A DNA stretch of 64,000 bases, taken from positions 385,049 through 449,048 of the forward strand of contig NZ_JADZLT010000056.1 in assembly GCF_015904235.1 (NCBI RefSeq), given 5' to 3'. Positions 26,935 to 35,826 of the stretch are shown here, one piece after another. This stretch comes from Methylobrevis albus (GTDB taxonomy: Bacteria; Pseudomonadota; Alphaproteobacteria; Rhizobiales; Pleomorphomonadaceae). The notes beneath the pieces are model-generated. The model saw nothing but the letters and a program-made list of their open reading frames with translations, was not told the DNA's origin and searched no databases. Made by a program: the position numbers and the translations under genes. Numbering within the stretch: the first letter of the stretch is position 1; each line of letters starts with the position of its first letter.

Positions 26935-26992
26935 GAGCACTCGCAGCGCCCGGACCTCGATTTACTCCTGCAAAGTAAGATGATGGAGCATT

Positions 26993-27152
26993 CATCCCTC
27001 CCCCTTGTGGGGAGGGTGGCCCGGCGAAGCCGGGTCGGGAGGGGTAACGGCCTCGCCGTACGTTCCGACGCCGGCCAGTGCAGGAGGCGACGCCGCACCC
27101 CTCCCGACCCCGCCTTCCGGCGGGGCCACCCTCCCCACAAGGGGGAGGGATG
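26993..27152. repeat. Long inverted-repeat hairpin element, copy 2
   Basis: Bounded by CATCCCTCCCCCTTGTGGGG and its exact reverse complement. The interior matches copy 1 at about 26800-26934. The two copies lie in direct order 60 bp apart. It sits just past the btaB stop and could also end that transcript. Confidence 0.8.
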
Positions 27153-27200
27153 CCGGCCGGACAGGTCCGGATCCTGTTCAATCACAGAGATATCAGCCGA

Positions 27201-27875
27201 TCAGGCCACTCCCACCAGGCCGATGATGCCGTATTGGGCGTAGCCGCGCAGCGGGCGGGCGAAGCGGAGATCCCGGCCCTCGCCGACGGCGAGGCGGTGC
27301 ATCTCGGCTTCGAGGCCGAGCCGCGGCGTGACGCCGAACAGGGCGAGCCAGCCCGACAGCCCTGCCCGCGCGGCCGCCGGCAGCCGCTCGCAGCCGCCGA
27401 AGTCGACGGCGGCGAGGCTGCCGCGCGGGTCGGTGAGGGCGAGGCCGTGGCGGAGGGCGCCGGTCCAGTCCGGAATCATCGACAGCGTGAACGAGAAGAT
27501 CACCCGGTCGAAGCGATCGATGCCGAAGGCCGACCTGGGATCGAAGACGGCCGCATCGCCCTCGGCGAGCGCGACCCGGCTGGACAGCCCGGCCGATTTC
27601 ACCGACGCCTGCGCCGTCTTCAGCATTTCCGACGAGATGTCGAAGCCGAAGAGCCGGAGGCCGGGGTGGAGTTCGGCGGCGCGGACGAGGTTGCGTCCGG
27701 TGCCGCAGCCGACCTCGAGCAACGTGCCACCGGCGGGCGGATCGAGCGCGGCCAGCATCGTGTCGCGGCCGAGCAGGTAGGGCCGCCGCGTCAGGTCATA
27801 GACGTGGCGGGTGTAGCGGTACATCCGGTCCATCGCCGCGGCATGGCCGGCGGCGGTCGCCTGCGGCGCGGCCAT
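27201..27875 (-). CDS. btaB: Diacylglyceryl-homoserine N-methyltransferase BtaB
   Basis: BtaB trimethylates diacylglycerylhomoserine to the betaine lipid DGTS. The 224-residue class I SAM methyltransferase has motif I in GTLLEVGCGTGRNLVRAA (about 54-71) and the N-terminal MYRYTRHVYDLTRRPYLLGR typical of BtaB. It starts 1 bp before the btaA stop codon, so both are translated from one message. Membrane-free sequence suggests a peripheral enzyme at the inner membrane. Confidence 0.9.
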   Translation of the reverse strand: MAAPQATAAGHAAAMDRMYRYTRHVYDLTRRPYLLGRDTMLAALDPPAGGTLLEVGCGTGRNLVRAAELHPGLRLFGFDISSEMLKTAQASVKSAGLSSRVALAEGDAAVFDPRSAFGIDRFDRVIFSFTLSMIPDWTGALRHGLALTDPRGSLAAVDFGGCERLPAAARAGLSGWLALFGVTPRLGLEAEMHRLAVGEGRDLRFARPLRGYAQYGIIGLVGVA

Positions 27876-27876
27876 C

Positions 27877-29091
27877 TCAGTCGCGCACGGTGTAGAGGTG
27901 GAAGCCGCCGTAGATCGACGACCGGTCGCGCGCGCCGAGACGGAGCGATTCGACCGGGTCGTAGCGCCATTCGGCGAGCGTCGACGGCGGCAGGTTCTCG
28001 GGCAGCGGGCTCGCCTCGCCGGCGGTTCGGAAGATGACGCGGGCGCCGGGGGCGGCGGTGCGGGTGATCTGCTGCCAGAGCGCGGTCATCTGTGCCGCGG
28101 TCATCCAGTCCTGCGCGTCGAGCAGCACGAAGCCGTCGAGCGAGCGGTCGGGCCGGGCGGCGAGCAGTTCGGTCAGCGAGGCGTGGTGCACTGTGACGCG
28201 GTCGGCGTTCTCGCGCAGCGTGTCGTAGACCTCGCGGCGGAGATAGGGCGGCACGGCGCGGCGTGCGGTGCGGTCATAGCCGCGGGTGAAGGCCTGCCAG
28301 GCGAAGTAATTGTCTTCCAGCGGGAAATCGCAGGCGAGCTTTTCCAGCCGCTTGCGCAGCAGCCCGGCCATGTCGCCGTTCGACGAGGCGAACAGATAGG
28401 CGAACTGCGCCGGCGGAATGCCGAGACCGTAGAGCGACACCGGCATGCGGCACAGCCAGCGCACGAGGCGGCGGTCGAACACGGGGGCCAGCGTCTCGTC
28501 GAACAAGCGGCGCTGCTCGTCCATGCTGGTGGCGGCGAGCATCTTGCGCGGGTTCTTGCCGTGCACGCGGGCGACGAGGTGGACCGCGCCGATGAAGCGG
28601 CCGAGCAGGCCGAACTTGTAGATGTTACGCGCGAAGAGGTTGATGCGCCGGCCGCGCAGGCCGCCGCGGCCCTCCCAGTAGCGCCGCGATACGTCGTCGA
28701 GGCCGTCGCGGATGAAGCGGTCGTAGCGCTCGGTGTTGGCCTTCTCGTCGGCATGGCCGAAGAAGCGGAAGAAGGCCTCGTAGTTCGGCAGCCGGCGCAC
28801 GGCGGCGAGCTTCAGTTCGAGCAGCGCGACGTGGGCGGGGTTGAGGTCGACCGCGACGATCTCGGCCGGCGAGGCGGTGAGGTAGTTCATCACGTTGCAG
28901 CCGCCCGAGGCGATCGTGACGATGCGCTTGCCGGGGGCAAGGTCCAGCGCCTCCATGTCGACGGCCGGGTCTTCCCAGATCTGCGGGTAGACGAGGCCGG
29001 AGAAGGCGAGCGTGAACAGGCGTTCGAGCATGCCTGTGCGGGAGGCCAGCGGAGAGGCATGTACCGCCTTGAACAGTCGCTCGTTCTTCAT
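27877..29091 (-). CDS. btaA: SAM:diacylglycerol 3-amino-3-carboxypropyltransferase BtaA
   Basis: BtaA (DUF3419) attaches the aminocarboxypropyl group of SAM to diacylglycerol, the first step of phosphorus-free DGTS. In the 404-residue product the SAM-binding region is RIVTIASGGCNVMNYLTASP (about 56-75), and the signature YPQIWEDPAVDMEAL (about 35-49) matches Rhodobacter BtaA. The start at 29091 (MKNERLFKAV) fits the family; the frame remains open upstream without sense. In Sinorhizobium and Rhodobacter this pathway replaces phospholipids under phosphate limitation; a Pho-box-like element lies about 70 bp before the start codon. Confidence 0.93.
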   Translation of the reverse strand: MKNERLFKAVHASPLASRTGMLERLFTLAFSGLVYPQIWEDPAVDMEALDLAPGKRIVTIASGGCNVMNYLTASPAEIVAVDLNPAHVALLELKLAAVRRLPNYEAFFRFFGHADEKANTERYDRFIRDGLDDVSRRYWEGRGGLRGRRINLFARNIYKFGLLGRFIGAVHLVARVHGKNPRKMLAATSMDEQRRLFDETLAPVFDRRLVRWLCRMPVSLYGLGIPPAQFAYLFASSNGDMAGLLRKRLEKLACDFPLEDNYFAWQAFTRGYDRTARRAVPPYLRREVYDTLRENADRVTVHHASLTELLAARPDRSLDGFVLLDAQDWMTAAQMTALWQQITRTAAPGARVIFRTAGEASPLPENLPPSTLAEWRYDPVESLRLGARDRSSIYGGFHLYTVRD

Positions 29092-29159
29092 CGCCGCGTC
29101 GCTCCCGTGCCACGGATTCGCGCCTGAATCCGCTCCGGGGGACCAGCAACCATGCGCCG

Positions 29160-29188
29160 ATGACAGGCGGACGATGGTTGAATGACGG
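29160..29188 (-). promoter_or_regulatory. Candidate Pho box upstream of btaA
   Basis: Read towards btaA the heptamers are CCGTCAT, CCATCGT and CTGTCAT, each separated by 4 bp. The exact 11-bp period and the CTGTCAT core match the PhoB half-site pattern; the middle unit is weak. It lies 69-97 bp before the btaA start. Confidence 0.5.
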
Positions 29189-29215
29189 AAATGCGACGCG
29201 GCGGGCGGCGGCGGC

Positions 29216-29731
29216 TCAGCGCGGCTCGGCGAGGGCGTCACGCAGCAGGCCGAGGGCGTCGCGCAGAGTCTCCGCGCGGACGGCGTCGCGGCCGATGTCA
29301 CCGTAGCGTCGCACGAGATGGCGGGTCGCGCCGCCGCGGATGGCGACCGCGAGGTGGACGAGCCCGACCGGCTTCTCAGCACTGCCGCCGCCCGGCCCGG
29401 CGACGCCTGTGACGGCGACGGCGAGGGCCGCGCGCGACGCCGCCACCGCCCCCTCCGCCATGGCTCGGGCCACCGCCTCGCTGACCGCACCGACCCGGTC
29501 GATCAGTTCGGCCGGCACGCCGACGAGGTCGGTCTTGGCGGCGTTGGTGTAGGTGACGAAGCCGCGGTCGACGACGTCGGACGAGCCGGGGATCGCGGTG
29601 AGCGCCGCGGCGATCAGGCCGCCGGTGCAGGATTCCGCGGTCGCGACCATGACGCCGCGGGCGCGGGCGGCGGCGAGCACCGCGGTGGCTGTGGCCTCGA
29701 TGTCGGGCGGGAAACCGACGACGGGGTTCAT
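29216..29731 (-). CDS. pncC: Nicotinamide-nucleotide amidohydrolase (CinA C-terminal family)
   Basis: PncC deamidates nicotinamide mononucleotide to nicotinate mononucleotide, recycling NAD. The 171-residue stand-alone CinA C-terminal domain shows the signature VATAESCTGGLIAAALTAIPGSS (about 29-51) and AVAVTGVAGPGG (about 109-120). It is coupled to ispDF by an ATGA overlap. The N-terminal molybdopterin-like domain of full CinA is absent. Confidence 0.9.
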   Translation of the reverse strand: MNPVVGFPPDIEATATAVLAAARARGVMVATAESCTGGLIAAALTAIPGSSDVVDRGFVTYTNAAKTDLVGVPAELIDRVGAVSEAVARAMAEGAVAASRAALAVAVTGVAGPGGGSAEKPVGLVHLAVAIRGGATRHLVRRYGDIGRDAVRAETLRDALGLLRDALAEPR

Positions 29732-30933
29732 AGCGGAAGCCGGATCGTCGCGGTGGCAAGCGCCGCGATGCCCTCGCCACGGCCGACGAAGCCGATCCGC
29801 TCGTTGGTGGTCGCCTTGACGCCGACGCGGTCCAGCGTGACGCCGGCGATGCGGGCGATCTCGGCGCGCATCGCGTCGCGGTGCGGGCCGATCTTCGGTT
29901 CCTCGGCGACGATCTGGACGTCGAGGTGGGCGACGAGGCCGCCGCGTGCCGCAACGCGGCGCACCGCATCGGCGAGGAACACCGCCGAGGCGGCGCCGCG
30001 CCAGCGCATGTCGCTCGGCGGGAAATGCGCGCCGATGTCGCCGTCACCGAGCGCGCCGAGAATCGCGTCGGTGAGGGCGTGCAGGGCGACGTCGGCGTCG
30101 GAATGGCCCTTCAGGCGGCGGTCGTGCGCGATGAACACGCCGCCGAGCGTGACGCCGTCGCCGGGCTCGAGCACGTGGACGTCGTAGCCCGTGCCGACGC
30201 GGACGTCGGGACAGGCGGCGAAGGCGTCACGCGCGAGCCGCTGTTCGGCGGCGGCGAAATCCTCGGGCGTGGTCAGTTTCACGTTGTCCTCCGGGCAGGC
30301 GAGCATCCGCACCCTGCCGCCCGCTGCCGCGAAGACGGCGGCGTCGTCGGTGAACGCGGCATGGTTGCCGCGGGTGGCGGCGGCGCGGTGCGCGGCGAGG
30401 ATCGCGGCAAAGGCAAAACCTTGCGGCGTCGCGGCGCGCCAGAGCCCGTCGCGCGGCACGGTCTCGGCGATCCGGCCGTCGGCATCGGCCCGCTTGATCG
30501 TATCGACGATCGGCACGCCGGCACAGGCCGCGTCCTCGCCGGCGGCGAGTGCGGCAGCCACGGCTGCGATCGTGGAGGGACGGACGAAGGGGCGCACGGC
30601 GTCGTGGATCAGGACGGCGTCGGGTGCAAAGCCGGCGAGCGTCTCCAGCCCGGCGAGCACCGACTGCTGGCGCTCGGGGCCGCCGTGCACGGGGGGCAGC
30701 AGGCGGGCGTCATCGGCAAAGGGGGCTGCTGCGGCGGCGTAGAGGTCGGCGTCGTCGGGGTGGATCACCACGGCGATATTCGCGACGGCGCTGGCTGTGA
30801 GGAAGCGTTCGATGGTGTGGGCGAGCACCGGCCGGCCGCCGAGGTCGCGGTACTGCTTCGGCACCCCCTCCCCGGCCCGCCGTCCACGGCCACCGGCGAC
30901 GATCAAGGCGGCGACGATCGGGAATCGGGACAT
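29728..30933 (-). CDS. ispDF: Bifunctional IspD/IspF of the MEP isoprenoid pathway
   Basis: A 401-residue fusion. The N-terminal cytidylyltransferase (IspD, about 1-230) makes CDP-methylerythritol from MEP and CTP; its signature is ALIVAGGRGRRAGEGVPKQY (9-28). The C-terminal IspF domain (from about 236, RVGTGYDVHVLEPGD) forms ME-cyclodiphosphate; the metal ligands Asp and His of GYDVH are present, and the end is NERIGFVGRGEGIAALA. IspE acts between them, and the fusion is common in alphaproteobacteria. The ATG at 30933 is used; the open frame upstream to 31041 enters repeat-rich DNA. Confidence 0.95.
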   Translation of the reverse strand: MSRFPIVAALIVAGGRGRRAGEGVPKQYRDLGGRPVLAHTIERFLTASAVANIAVVIHPDDADLYAAAAAPFADDARLLPPVHGGPERQQSVLAGLETLAGFAPDAVLIHDAVRPFVRPSTIAAVAAALAAGEDAACAGVPIVDTIKRADADGRIAETVPRDGLWRAATPQGFAFAAILAAHRAAATRGNHAAFTDDAAVFAAAGGRVRMLACPEDNVKLTTPEDFAAAEQRLARDAFAACPDVRVGTGYDVHVLEPGDGVTLGGVFIAHDRRLKGHSDADVALHALTDAILGALGDGDIGAHFPPSDMRWRGAASAVFLADAVRRVAARGGLVAHLDVQIVAEEPKIGPHRDAMRAEIARIAGVTLDRVGVKATTNERIGFVGRGEGIAALATATIRLPL

Positions 30934-31035
30934 CGGGTCGGGTCCGGGGTTTGGGGAAGCGCCAGCGTGCACGAGGATAGGTGTTCCGTCGGGGGGCAAG
31001 GCGGCGCCGTCGTGGTCTCCCTGGTGCCCGTTCCA

Positions 31036-31162
31036 CCTCATCCTGAGGAGCAGCGCGGCAGCGCTGCGTCTCGAAGGACGAGGTGGCCGGAGCGGTGGCC
31101 AGGAAACAGCGGGGCCGCCCTCGTCCTTCGAGACGGCCCTGCGGGCCTCCTCAGGATGAGGG
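31036..31162. repeat. Palindromic dispersed repeat between ispDF and era
   Basis: Two inverted modules: CCTCATCCTGAGGAG to CTCGAAGGACGAGG at the left, and CTCGTCCTTCGAGACGGCC to CCTCAGGATGAGGG at the right. They belong to the same family as the modules in the 5.7-6.3 kb tandem duplication. Confidence 0.8.
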
Positions 31163-31203
31163 CGGATAGAAGGGGTTGCAGGAACACTGCCCCCCGTGCC
31201 CCC

Positions 31204-32403
31204 TCAGCGCGGGAAGTTCAGGCCCATCTCGCGGTAGCGCTCGGGGTCGTCGGCCCAGTTCTCGCGGACCTTCACGAACAGGAACAGGTGCACCGGGCGT
31301 TCCAGGATGTCCTGGATTTCCTGGCGCGCCGCCATCGAGATCGCCTTGATGGTCTGGCCGCCCTTGCCGAGCACGATCTTGCGCTGGCTTTCGCGCTCGA
31401 CGTAGATCGTCTGCTCGATGCGGGCGGCGTTGCCCTTCATGTCCTTCCACTGCTCGGTCTCGACCGTGGAGGAATAGGGCAGCTCGTCGTGCAGGCGCAG
31501 GAACACCTTCTCGCGGGTGATCTCGGCGGCGAGCATCCGCATCGGCAGGTCGGAGATCTGGTCTTCCGGGTAGAGCCAGGGACCTTCCGGCACCGCGGCC
31601 GCGAAATGGTCGAGCAGGTCTTCGGTGCCCGAGCCGTTCAGCGCCGAGACCATGAAGGTCGCGGAGAAGTCGACGCGCTGGTTGGCGTCGGAGGCGAGCG
31701 CCAGCAGGCTGTCGCGCTTCACCGTGTCGATCTTGTTGAGGATCAGGATCTTCGGGCGCTTCAGGTCGGCGAGCTTGTCGAGGATCTCGCCGACTTCCGC
31801 ATCGATGCCCTTCCGGGCGTCGACGAGCAGCGCAATCATGTCGGCGTCCATCGCGCCGCCCCAGGCGGTGTCGACCATGGCGCGGTCGAGCCGGCGCTTC
31901 GGCGCGAAGATGCCGGGGGTGTCGACGAAGATCACCTGCGAGGCGGCGCGCATGGCGATGCCGCGCATGATCGCCCGCGTCGTCTGCACCTTGTGCGAAA
32001 CGATCGAGACCTTGGCGCCGACGAGCTTGTTGAGCAGCGTCGACTTGCCGGCGTTGGGCGCGCCGATCAGCGCGACGAAGCCGGCGCGGTGCGGACCGAG
32101 CGCGGCGGGATCGACGTCGTCCTCGCCGAGGTCGTCTTCCTCATCGTCACCGTCGTCGTCTTCATCATCGTCGTCGTCAGCGTCGTCTGCTTCGTCGTCG
32201 CCGTCATCGTCGTCGTCCGGATCGCCGTCGAAGTCGTCCTCGTCGTCCGGGTCGCCGCCGCCGTCGCCCTCAGCGTCGTCGCCTTGCTCCGGCGACGCGG
32301 AAGTGTCCTCGTCGTCCGGTGCGGCGACGGGATCGCCGGCCAGCGCCGGATCCTTGTCGCCGGGTTCGTCCTCGCGCGGGTCGCGCCCATCGTTCGCCGT
32401 CAT
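31204..32403 (-). CDS. era: GTPase Era with a long acidic N-terminal tail
   Basis: Era binds the 3' end of 16S rRNA and promotes 30S assembly. The GTPase domain starts at residue 108 (G1 GAPNAGKST at 114-122, G3 DTPG, G4 NKID) and the KH domain near the end carries the GKGGQTIKAIS loop. The protein is 399 residues against about 300 for most Era proteins. The surplus is an N-terminal tail in which 46 of the 69 residues at 30-98 are Asp or Glu, encoded by a GTC/ATC-type trinucleotide-rich stretch. The ATG at 32403 overlaps the rnc stop by 4 bp, which supports this start and makes the tail part of the protein. Confidence 0.93.
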   Translation of the reverse strand: MTANDGRDPREDEPGDKDPALAGDPVAAPDDEDTSASPEQGDDAEGDGGGDPDDEDDFDGDPDDDDDGDDEADDADDDDDEDDDGDDEEDDLGEDDVDPAALGPHRAGFVALIGAPNAGKSTLLNKLVGAKVSIVSHKVQTTRAIMRGIAMRAASQVIFVDTPGIFAPKRRLDRAMVDTAWGGAMDADMIALLVDARKGIDAEVGEILDKLADLKRPKILILNKIDTVKRDSLLALASDANQRVDFSATFMVSALNGSGTEDLLDHFAAAVPEGPWLYPEDQISDLPMRMLAAEITREKVFLRLHDELPYSSTVETEQWKDMKGNAARIEQTIYVERESQRKIVLGKGGQTIKAISMAARQEIQDILERPVHLFLFVKVRENWADDPERYREMGLNFPR

Positions 32404-33110
32404 GGCTGTCCTGTCCAGATACCTTCGCGCACCAGCACCGCGGTCGCCGCGGCCTGCTCGGCCTCGCGTTTGTTTCGCCCGTTTCCGAGCGCCGACTCTA
32501 CACCGGGAATGTCCACCCGCACCGTGAATTCCGGCGAGTGATCCGGGCCGCTGCGCGAGACCAGCGCATAGGTGGGGGCCGAATGGCCCCGGCCCTGCGA
32601 CCATTCCTGCAGCGTCGTCTTCGCGTCGCGCAGCGGTCCGGCGGCGGCGACCATGCGCGGGGCCCAGTGCGTCTCGACGAAGCGCCGCGCCGCCTCGAAT
32701 CCGGCATCGCGGAAGATCGCGGCGATCACCGCCTCGGCGACGTCGGCGAGGATCGCGTCCTTGCGGCGGCCGCCGGTCTGCCGCTCGCCGGGGCCGAGCC
32801 GGAGCGCGGCGCCGAGATCGAGGTCGCGCGCCACCTCGGCGCAGGTCTCTTTCCGCACGAGCAGGTTGAAGCGCCGGGCGAGATCGCCCTCCTCGTCGCC
32901 GGGATAGCTGCGGAACAGCAGGTCGGCGATCACCAGCGCCAGCACGCGGTCGCCGAGGAACTCGTGGCGCTGGTAGCTCTCGGCGGCGCCGCGTTCGCCG
33001 GAGACGGCGCTGCGGTGGGTGAGCGCGCGCACCAGTTCGCTGCGGTCGGCGAAGCGATGGCCGAGGCGCTCCTCGAGGGCGTCGAGCGTCCGCTGCAGCG
33101 AAGAACTCAT
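32400..33110 (-). CDS. rnc: Ribonuclease III
   Basis: Cleaves double-stranded RNA, including rRNA precursors. The 236-residue protein has the catalytic signature as HEFLGDRVLALV (usual form LEFLGDSVL) with its Glu and Asp, the second acidic pair in ILADVAEAVIAAIF, and a C-terminal dsRNA-binding domain from about 160 ending with the NKREAEQAAATAVL helix. It is coupled to era downstream and follows lepB, the conserved alphaproteobacterial order lepB-rnc-era. Confidence 0.95.
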   Translation of the reverse strand: MSSSLQRTLDALEERLGHRFADRSELVRALTHRSAVSGERGAAESYQRHEFLGDRVLALVIADLLFRSYPGDEEGDLARRFNLLVRKETCAEVARDLDLGAALRLGPGERQTGGRRKDAILADVAEAVIAAIFRDAGFEAARRFVETHWAPRMVAAAGPLRDAKTTLQEWSQGRGHSAPTYALVSRSGPDHSPEFTVRVDIPGVESALGNGRNKREAEQAAATAVLVREGIWTGQP

Positions 33111-33130
33111 CGGCGGCGCCCGGTCCCGGC

Positions 33131-33886
33131 TCAGTGCAACGTGTCGAGGAGACGGTTCCAGCGGACGGTGTCCGGCCATCTCCAGACCATCCACGGCCGC
33201 GCGTCCTCGTCGATCGAGAAGAAGATCATCTGCGCCTTGCCGACGAGATTCTCGAACGGCACGAAGCCGACGGCGCCCGCGACGCGGCTGTCGGCCGAGT
33301 TGTCGCGGTTGTCGCCCATCATAAAGTAGTGGCCGTCGGGGACGACGAATTCCTGGGTGTTGTCGGTCGACGCGTTCGGCATGATGTCGAGCGTCAGGTA
33401 GCTGACGCCGTTCGGCAGCGTCTCGCGATAGCGCGGGATGCGCACCTCGCGGCCGAAGGGATCGCGGTCGACGAAGTCCTCGACCCGCTCGCGCGGCACG
33501 GCGACGCCGTTGAGGAAGAGCACGCCGTCGCGCATCTGCACCCGGTCGCCCGGCAGGCCGATGGTGCGCTTGATGTAGTCGACGTTCGGGTCGCTCGGCA
33601 GCTTGAAGACGACGATGTCGCCCCGGTGCGGCGCGCTCGCCCAGACCCGGCCCTCGAACGGCGCGAAGCCGAAGGGGAAGGAATAGCGGCTGAAGCCGTA
33701 GGAGTATTTCGAGACGAACAGATAGTCGCCGACCAGCAGCGTCGACATCATCGACCCCGACGGGATCGAGAACGGCTGGAACAGGAACGTGCGCACGAGC
33801 AGCGCCAGAACGAGGGCCTGGATGATGACCTTCACGGTCTCGCCGAAGCCGCCCTTGCTCGTCTCTTTCGGGCTCGTCACGCTCAT
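33131..33886 (-). CDS. lepB: Signal peptidase I
   Basis: LepB removes signal peptides of secreted proteins. One N-terminal membrane anchor (about 19-37) precedes the nucleophile Ser45 in PSGSMMSTL. The general base Lys is in YIKRTIGLPGD, and the C-terminal box is MGDNRDNSADSR. At 251 residues it has the usual alphaproteobacterial length. It is 20 bp upstream of rnc, so very likely co-transcribed. Confidence 0.96.
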   Translation of the reverse strand: MSVTSPKETSKGGFGETVKVIIQALVLALLVRTFLFQPFSIPSGSMMSTLLVGDYLFVSKYSYGFSRYSFPFGFAPFEGRVWASAPHRGDIVVFKLPSDPNVDYIKRTIGLPGDRVQMRDGVLFLNGVAVPRERVEDFVDRDPFGREVRIPRYRETLPNGVSYLTLDIMPNASTDNTQEFVVPDGHYFMMGDNRDNSADSRVAGAVGFVPFENLVGKAQMIFFSIDEDARPWMVWRWPDTVRWNRLLDTLH

Positions 33887-34038
33887 GGTGTCCTTCGATG
33901 CAATGGAACGGCAAGGCTCGGGCGCCGCGAGGACGGCGTCCGGCGCCGTTGATAGCGACTAGGCCGGGTCGCCGCAACGGATGACGGCGAATTGCGCCGG
34001 AATCTGGACTTTTGCCGCGCGGCGGTGAACCGGGCGGC

Positions 34039-34464
34039 TCAGCGGGCCGCCGGCAGCGACGGCCAGTCGGCCGGCCAGGCCGAAATCACCACGAAGGCCT
34101 GCGCCAGCGGATAGTCGTCGGTGATGGTCACGTCGATGCGCGCGACGAGGCCGGGCGGGGTGAGATCGGCGAGGCGCTGCGCCGCCGAGCCGAGCAGCGC
34201 GATGGTCGGCCGGCCGCTCGGCAGGTTGACCACCCCCATCTCGCGCCAGGCGACGCCCATGCTGATGCCGGTGCCGAGCGCCTTGGAACACGCCTCCTTG
34301 GCGGCGAAGCGCTTGGCGTAGGAGGCGGCGCGCTCCTTGCGCCGGTCCGAGCGGGCGCGCTCGACCTCGGTGAACACGCGGTGGGTGAAGCGCTCGCCGA
34401 ATCGCTCCAGCGTCTTCTCGACGCGGCGGATATCGATGAGGTCGCTGCCGATGCCGACGATCAT
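34039..34464 (-). CDS. acpS: Holo-[acyl-carrier-protein] synthase
   Basis: AcpS transfers 4'-phosphopantetheine from CoA to apo-ACP. The 141-residue protein has the metal-binding Asp8 in [12 protein letters not shown] and the Glu in [16 protein letters not shown]. It starts at 34464 and overlaps the stop of the DUF2062 gene by 4 bp. A 152-bp gap separates it from lepB downstream. Confidence 0.95.
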   Translation of the reverse strand: MIVGIGSDLIDIRRVEKTLERFGERFTHRVFTEVERARSDRRKERAASYAKRFAAKEACSKALGTGISMGVAWREMGVVNLPSGRPTIALLGSAAQRLADLTPPGLVARIDVTITDDYPLAQAFVVISAWPADWPSLPAAR

Positions 34465-35072
34465 AGGGCCTCCTGCCGGTCGGGCACGCCGCCGGCGACG
34501 ATGTGGCGGCGCTCCGCCCGGTGCCGCTCGCGCCGGCGCGCCTGGTGGCCGGCGACGATCTTGTAGGCGACGACGTAGACGACCGCCGCCGCGACCAACC
34601 CGATCGGCACGGCGCCCACCATCATCGGCTTCAGGATCGGCCAGAGTCGGTGGAGACCGACCTCGAAGATGCCGCGGGCGAGCAGTTCCGAGCCCGGTGC
34701 CGACGACGCGCCGTCGATTGTGATGTCATGGTCGCCGCCCGACATGATGAAGCGGCCGACCTCGAAGGTCGCGACCCAGATCAGCGGGAAGGTCAGCGGG
34801 TTGCCGATGGCGGTGCCCAGCGCCGCCGCGATCATGCTGCCGCGCACCGCCCAGGCGATGGCGAAGCCGAGCAGGAAGTGCAGCCCGATGAACGGCGTGA
34901 ACGAGGCGAAGGTGCCCGCCGCGACGCCGGCGGCGATCGCGTGCGGGGTCGCGCGCAGCCGGACGAGCCGGGTGCGATAGTAGCGGCCAACCCGGGCCCA
35001 GCCGCGCCGCGGCCAGAAGAAGCGGCTGATCCGGTCGCGCAGGCCGGGGCGCCGCGTCCGCCGCGCCGTCAT
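34461..35072 (-). CDS. DUF2062 domain membrane protein
   Basis: A 203-residue integral membrane protein with basic ends. Hydrophobic segments lie around 47-75, 85-110 and 150-170. The segment [20 protein letters not shown] and the following [14 protein letters not shown] are diagnostic of DUF2062, whose function is not known. The ATG at 35072 is used; a TTG two codons earlier is possible. It sits between pyrE and acpS, a place often occupied by this family in Rhizobiales. Confidence 0.8.
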   Translation of the reverse strand: MTARRTRRPGLRDRISRFFWPRRGWARVGRYYRTRLVRLRATPHAIAAGVAAGTFASFTPFIGLHFLLGFAIAWAVRGSMIAAALGTAIGNPLTFPLIWVATFEVGRFIMSGGDHDITIDGASSAPGSELLARGIFEVGLHRLWPILKPMMVGAVPIGLVAAAVVYVVAYKIVAGHQARRRERHRAERRHIVAGGVPDRQEAL

Positions 35073-35170
35073 CGGCAACTCCCGCCGAGAGCGGTCCGGT
35101 CGGGTCCCGCGGCGGGCATCATTGGTCTGTTCATCGTTTCCTCGACCGGCAGGATCGCCTTCCGGCGGCG

Positions 35171-35749
35171 TCAGAGACCACGGCTGCCCGGCTTCACCGG
35201 GGGCAGCGCCGCGAGCTCGGGCGGCAGTTCGTCCGGAGCATAGGACGGAACCTCATATTCGGCGAGCGCGATCAGCGGCGCGCCGCAGTCGGCCTTGCCG
35301 GCGGCGCGGTCGATCAGGCAGGCGACGGCCACGACCTCGAGGCCGAGCGGCGCCAGCGCGGCGATGGTCTCGCGGCACGAGAGGCCGGTGGTGACGATGT
35401 CCTCGACCACCACGACCCGGGCGCCGCGCGGCAGCTCGAAACGGCGCAGGCGGAACTCGCCGCCCTCGCGCTCGACCCAGACCGCCGGCACGCCGAGGTG
35501 GCGGGCGGTCTCGTAACCCGGCACCAGCCCGCCGATCGCCGGCGACACGACGTAGTCGACCCCGCCCGGCACCGCGGCGCGGATCTTGTCGGCGAGCGCC
35601 TTGCACAGGATCTCGGTGCGGTCCGGGTGCATGAACACCCGCGCCTTCTGCAGGAAGACCGCGCTGCGCCGGCCGGAACTCAGGATGAAATGGCCCTCGA
35701 GGATCGCCCCCGCCTCGCGGAACACCGCCAGCACTTCGTCTCTCGTCAT
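35171..35749 (-). CDS. pyrE: Orotate phosphoribosyltransferase
   Basis: PyrE makes OMP from orotate and PRPP in pyrimidine synthesis. The 192-residue protein has the PRPP-binding loop [18 protein letters not shown] (about 110-127) and the N-terminal [18 protein letters not shown]. The ATG at 35749 follows 77 bp after the rsh stop. Confidence 0.95.
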   Translation of the reverse strand: MTRDEVLAVFREAGAILEGHFILSSGRRSAVFLQKARVFMHPDRTEILCKALADKIRAAVPGGVDYVVSPAIGGLVPGYETARHLGVPAVWVEREGGEFRLRRFELPRGARVVVVEDIVTTGLSCRETIAALAPLGLEVVAVACLIDRAAGKADCGAPLIALAEYEVPSYAPDELPPELAALPPVKPGSRGL

Positions 35750-35826
35750 CACCCGCTCCGCCTCGTCGTCGTTCGTCGCGACTCCTATAGCGCGATCGCG
35801 GGGGCGTTCGAAACAGGCTGACGCCA

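Noticed and set aside
29881..32541. An 886-codon plus-strand frame
   Set aside because: It runs antisense through ispDF, a repeat and era; its apparent membrane stretch is the complement of the Era acidic tail.
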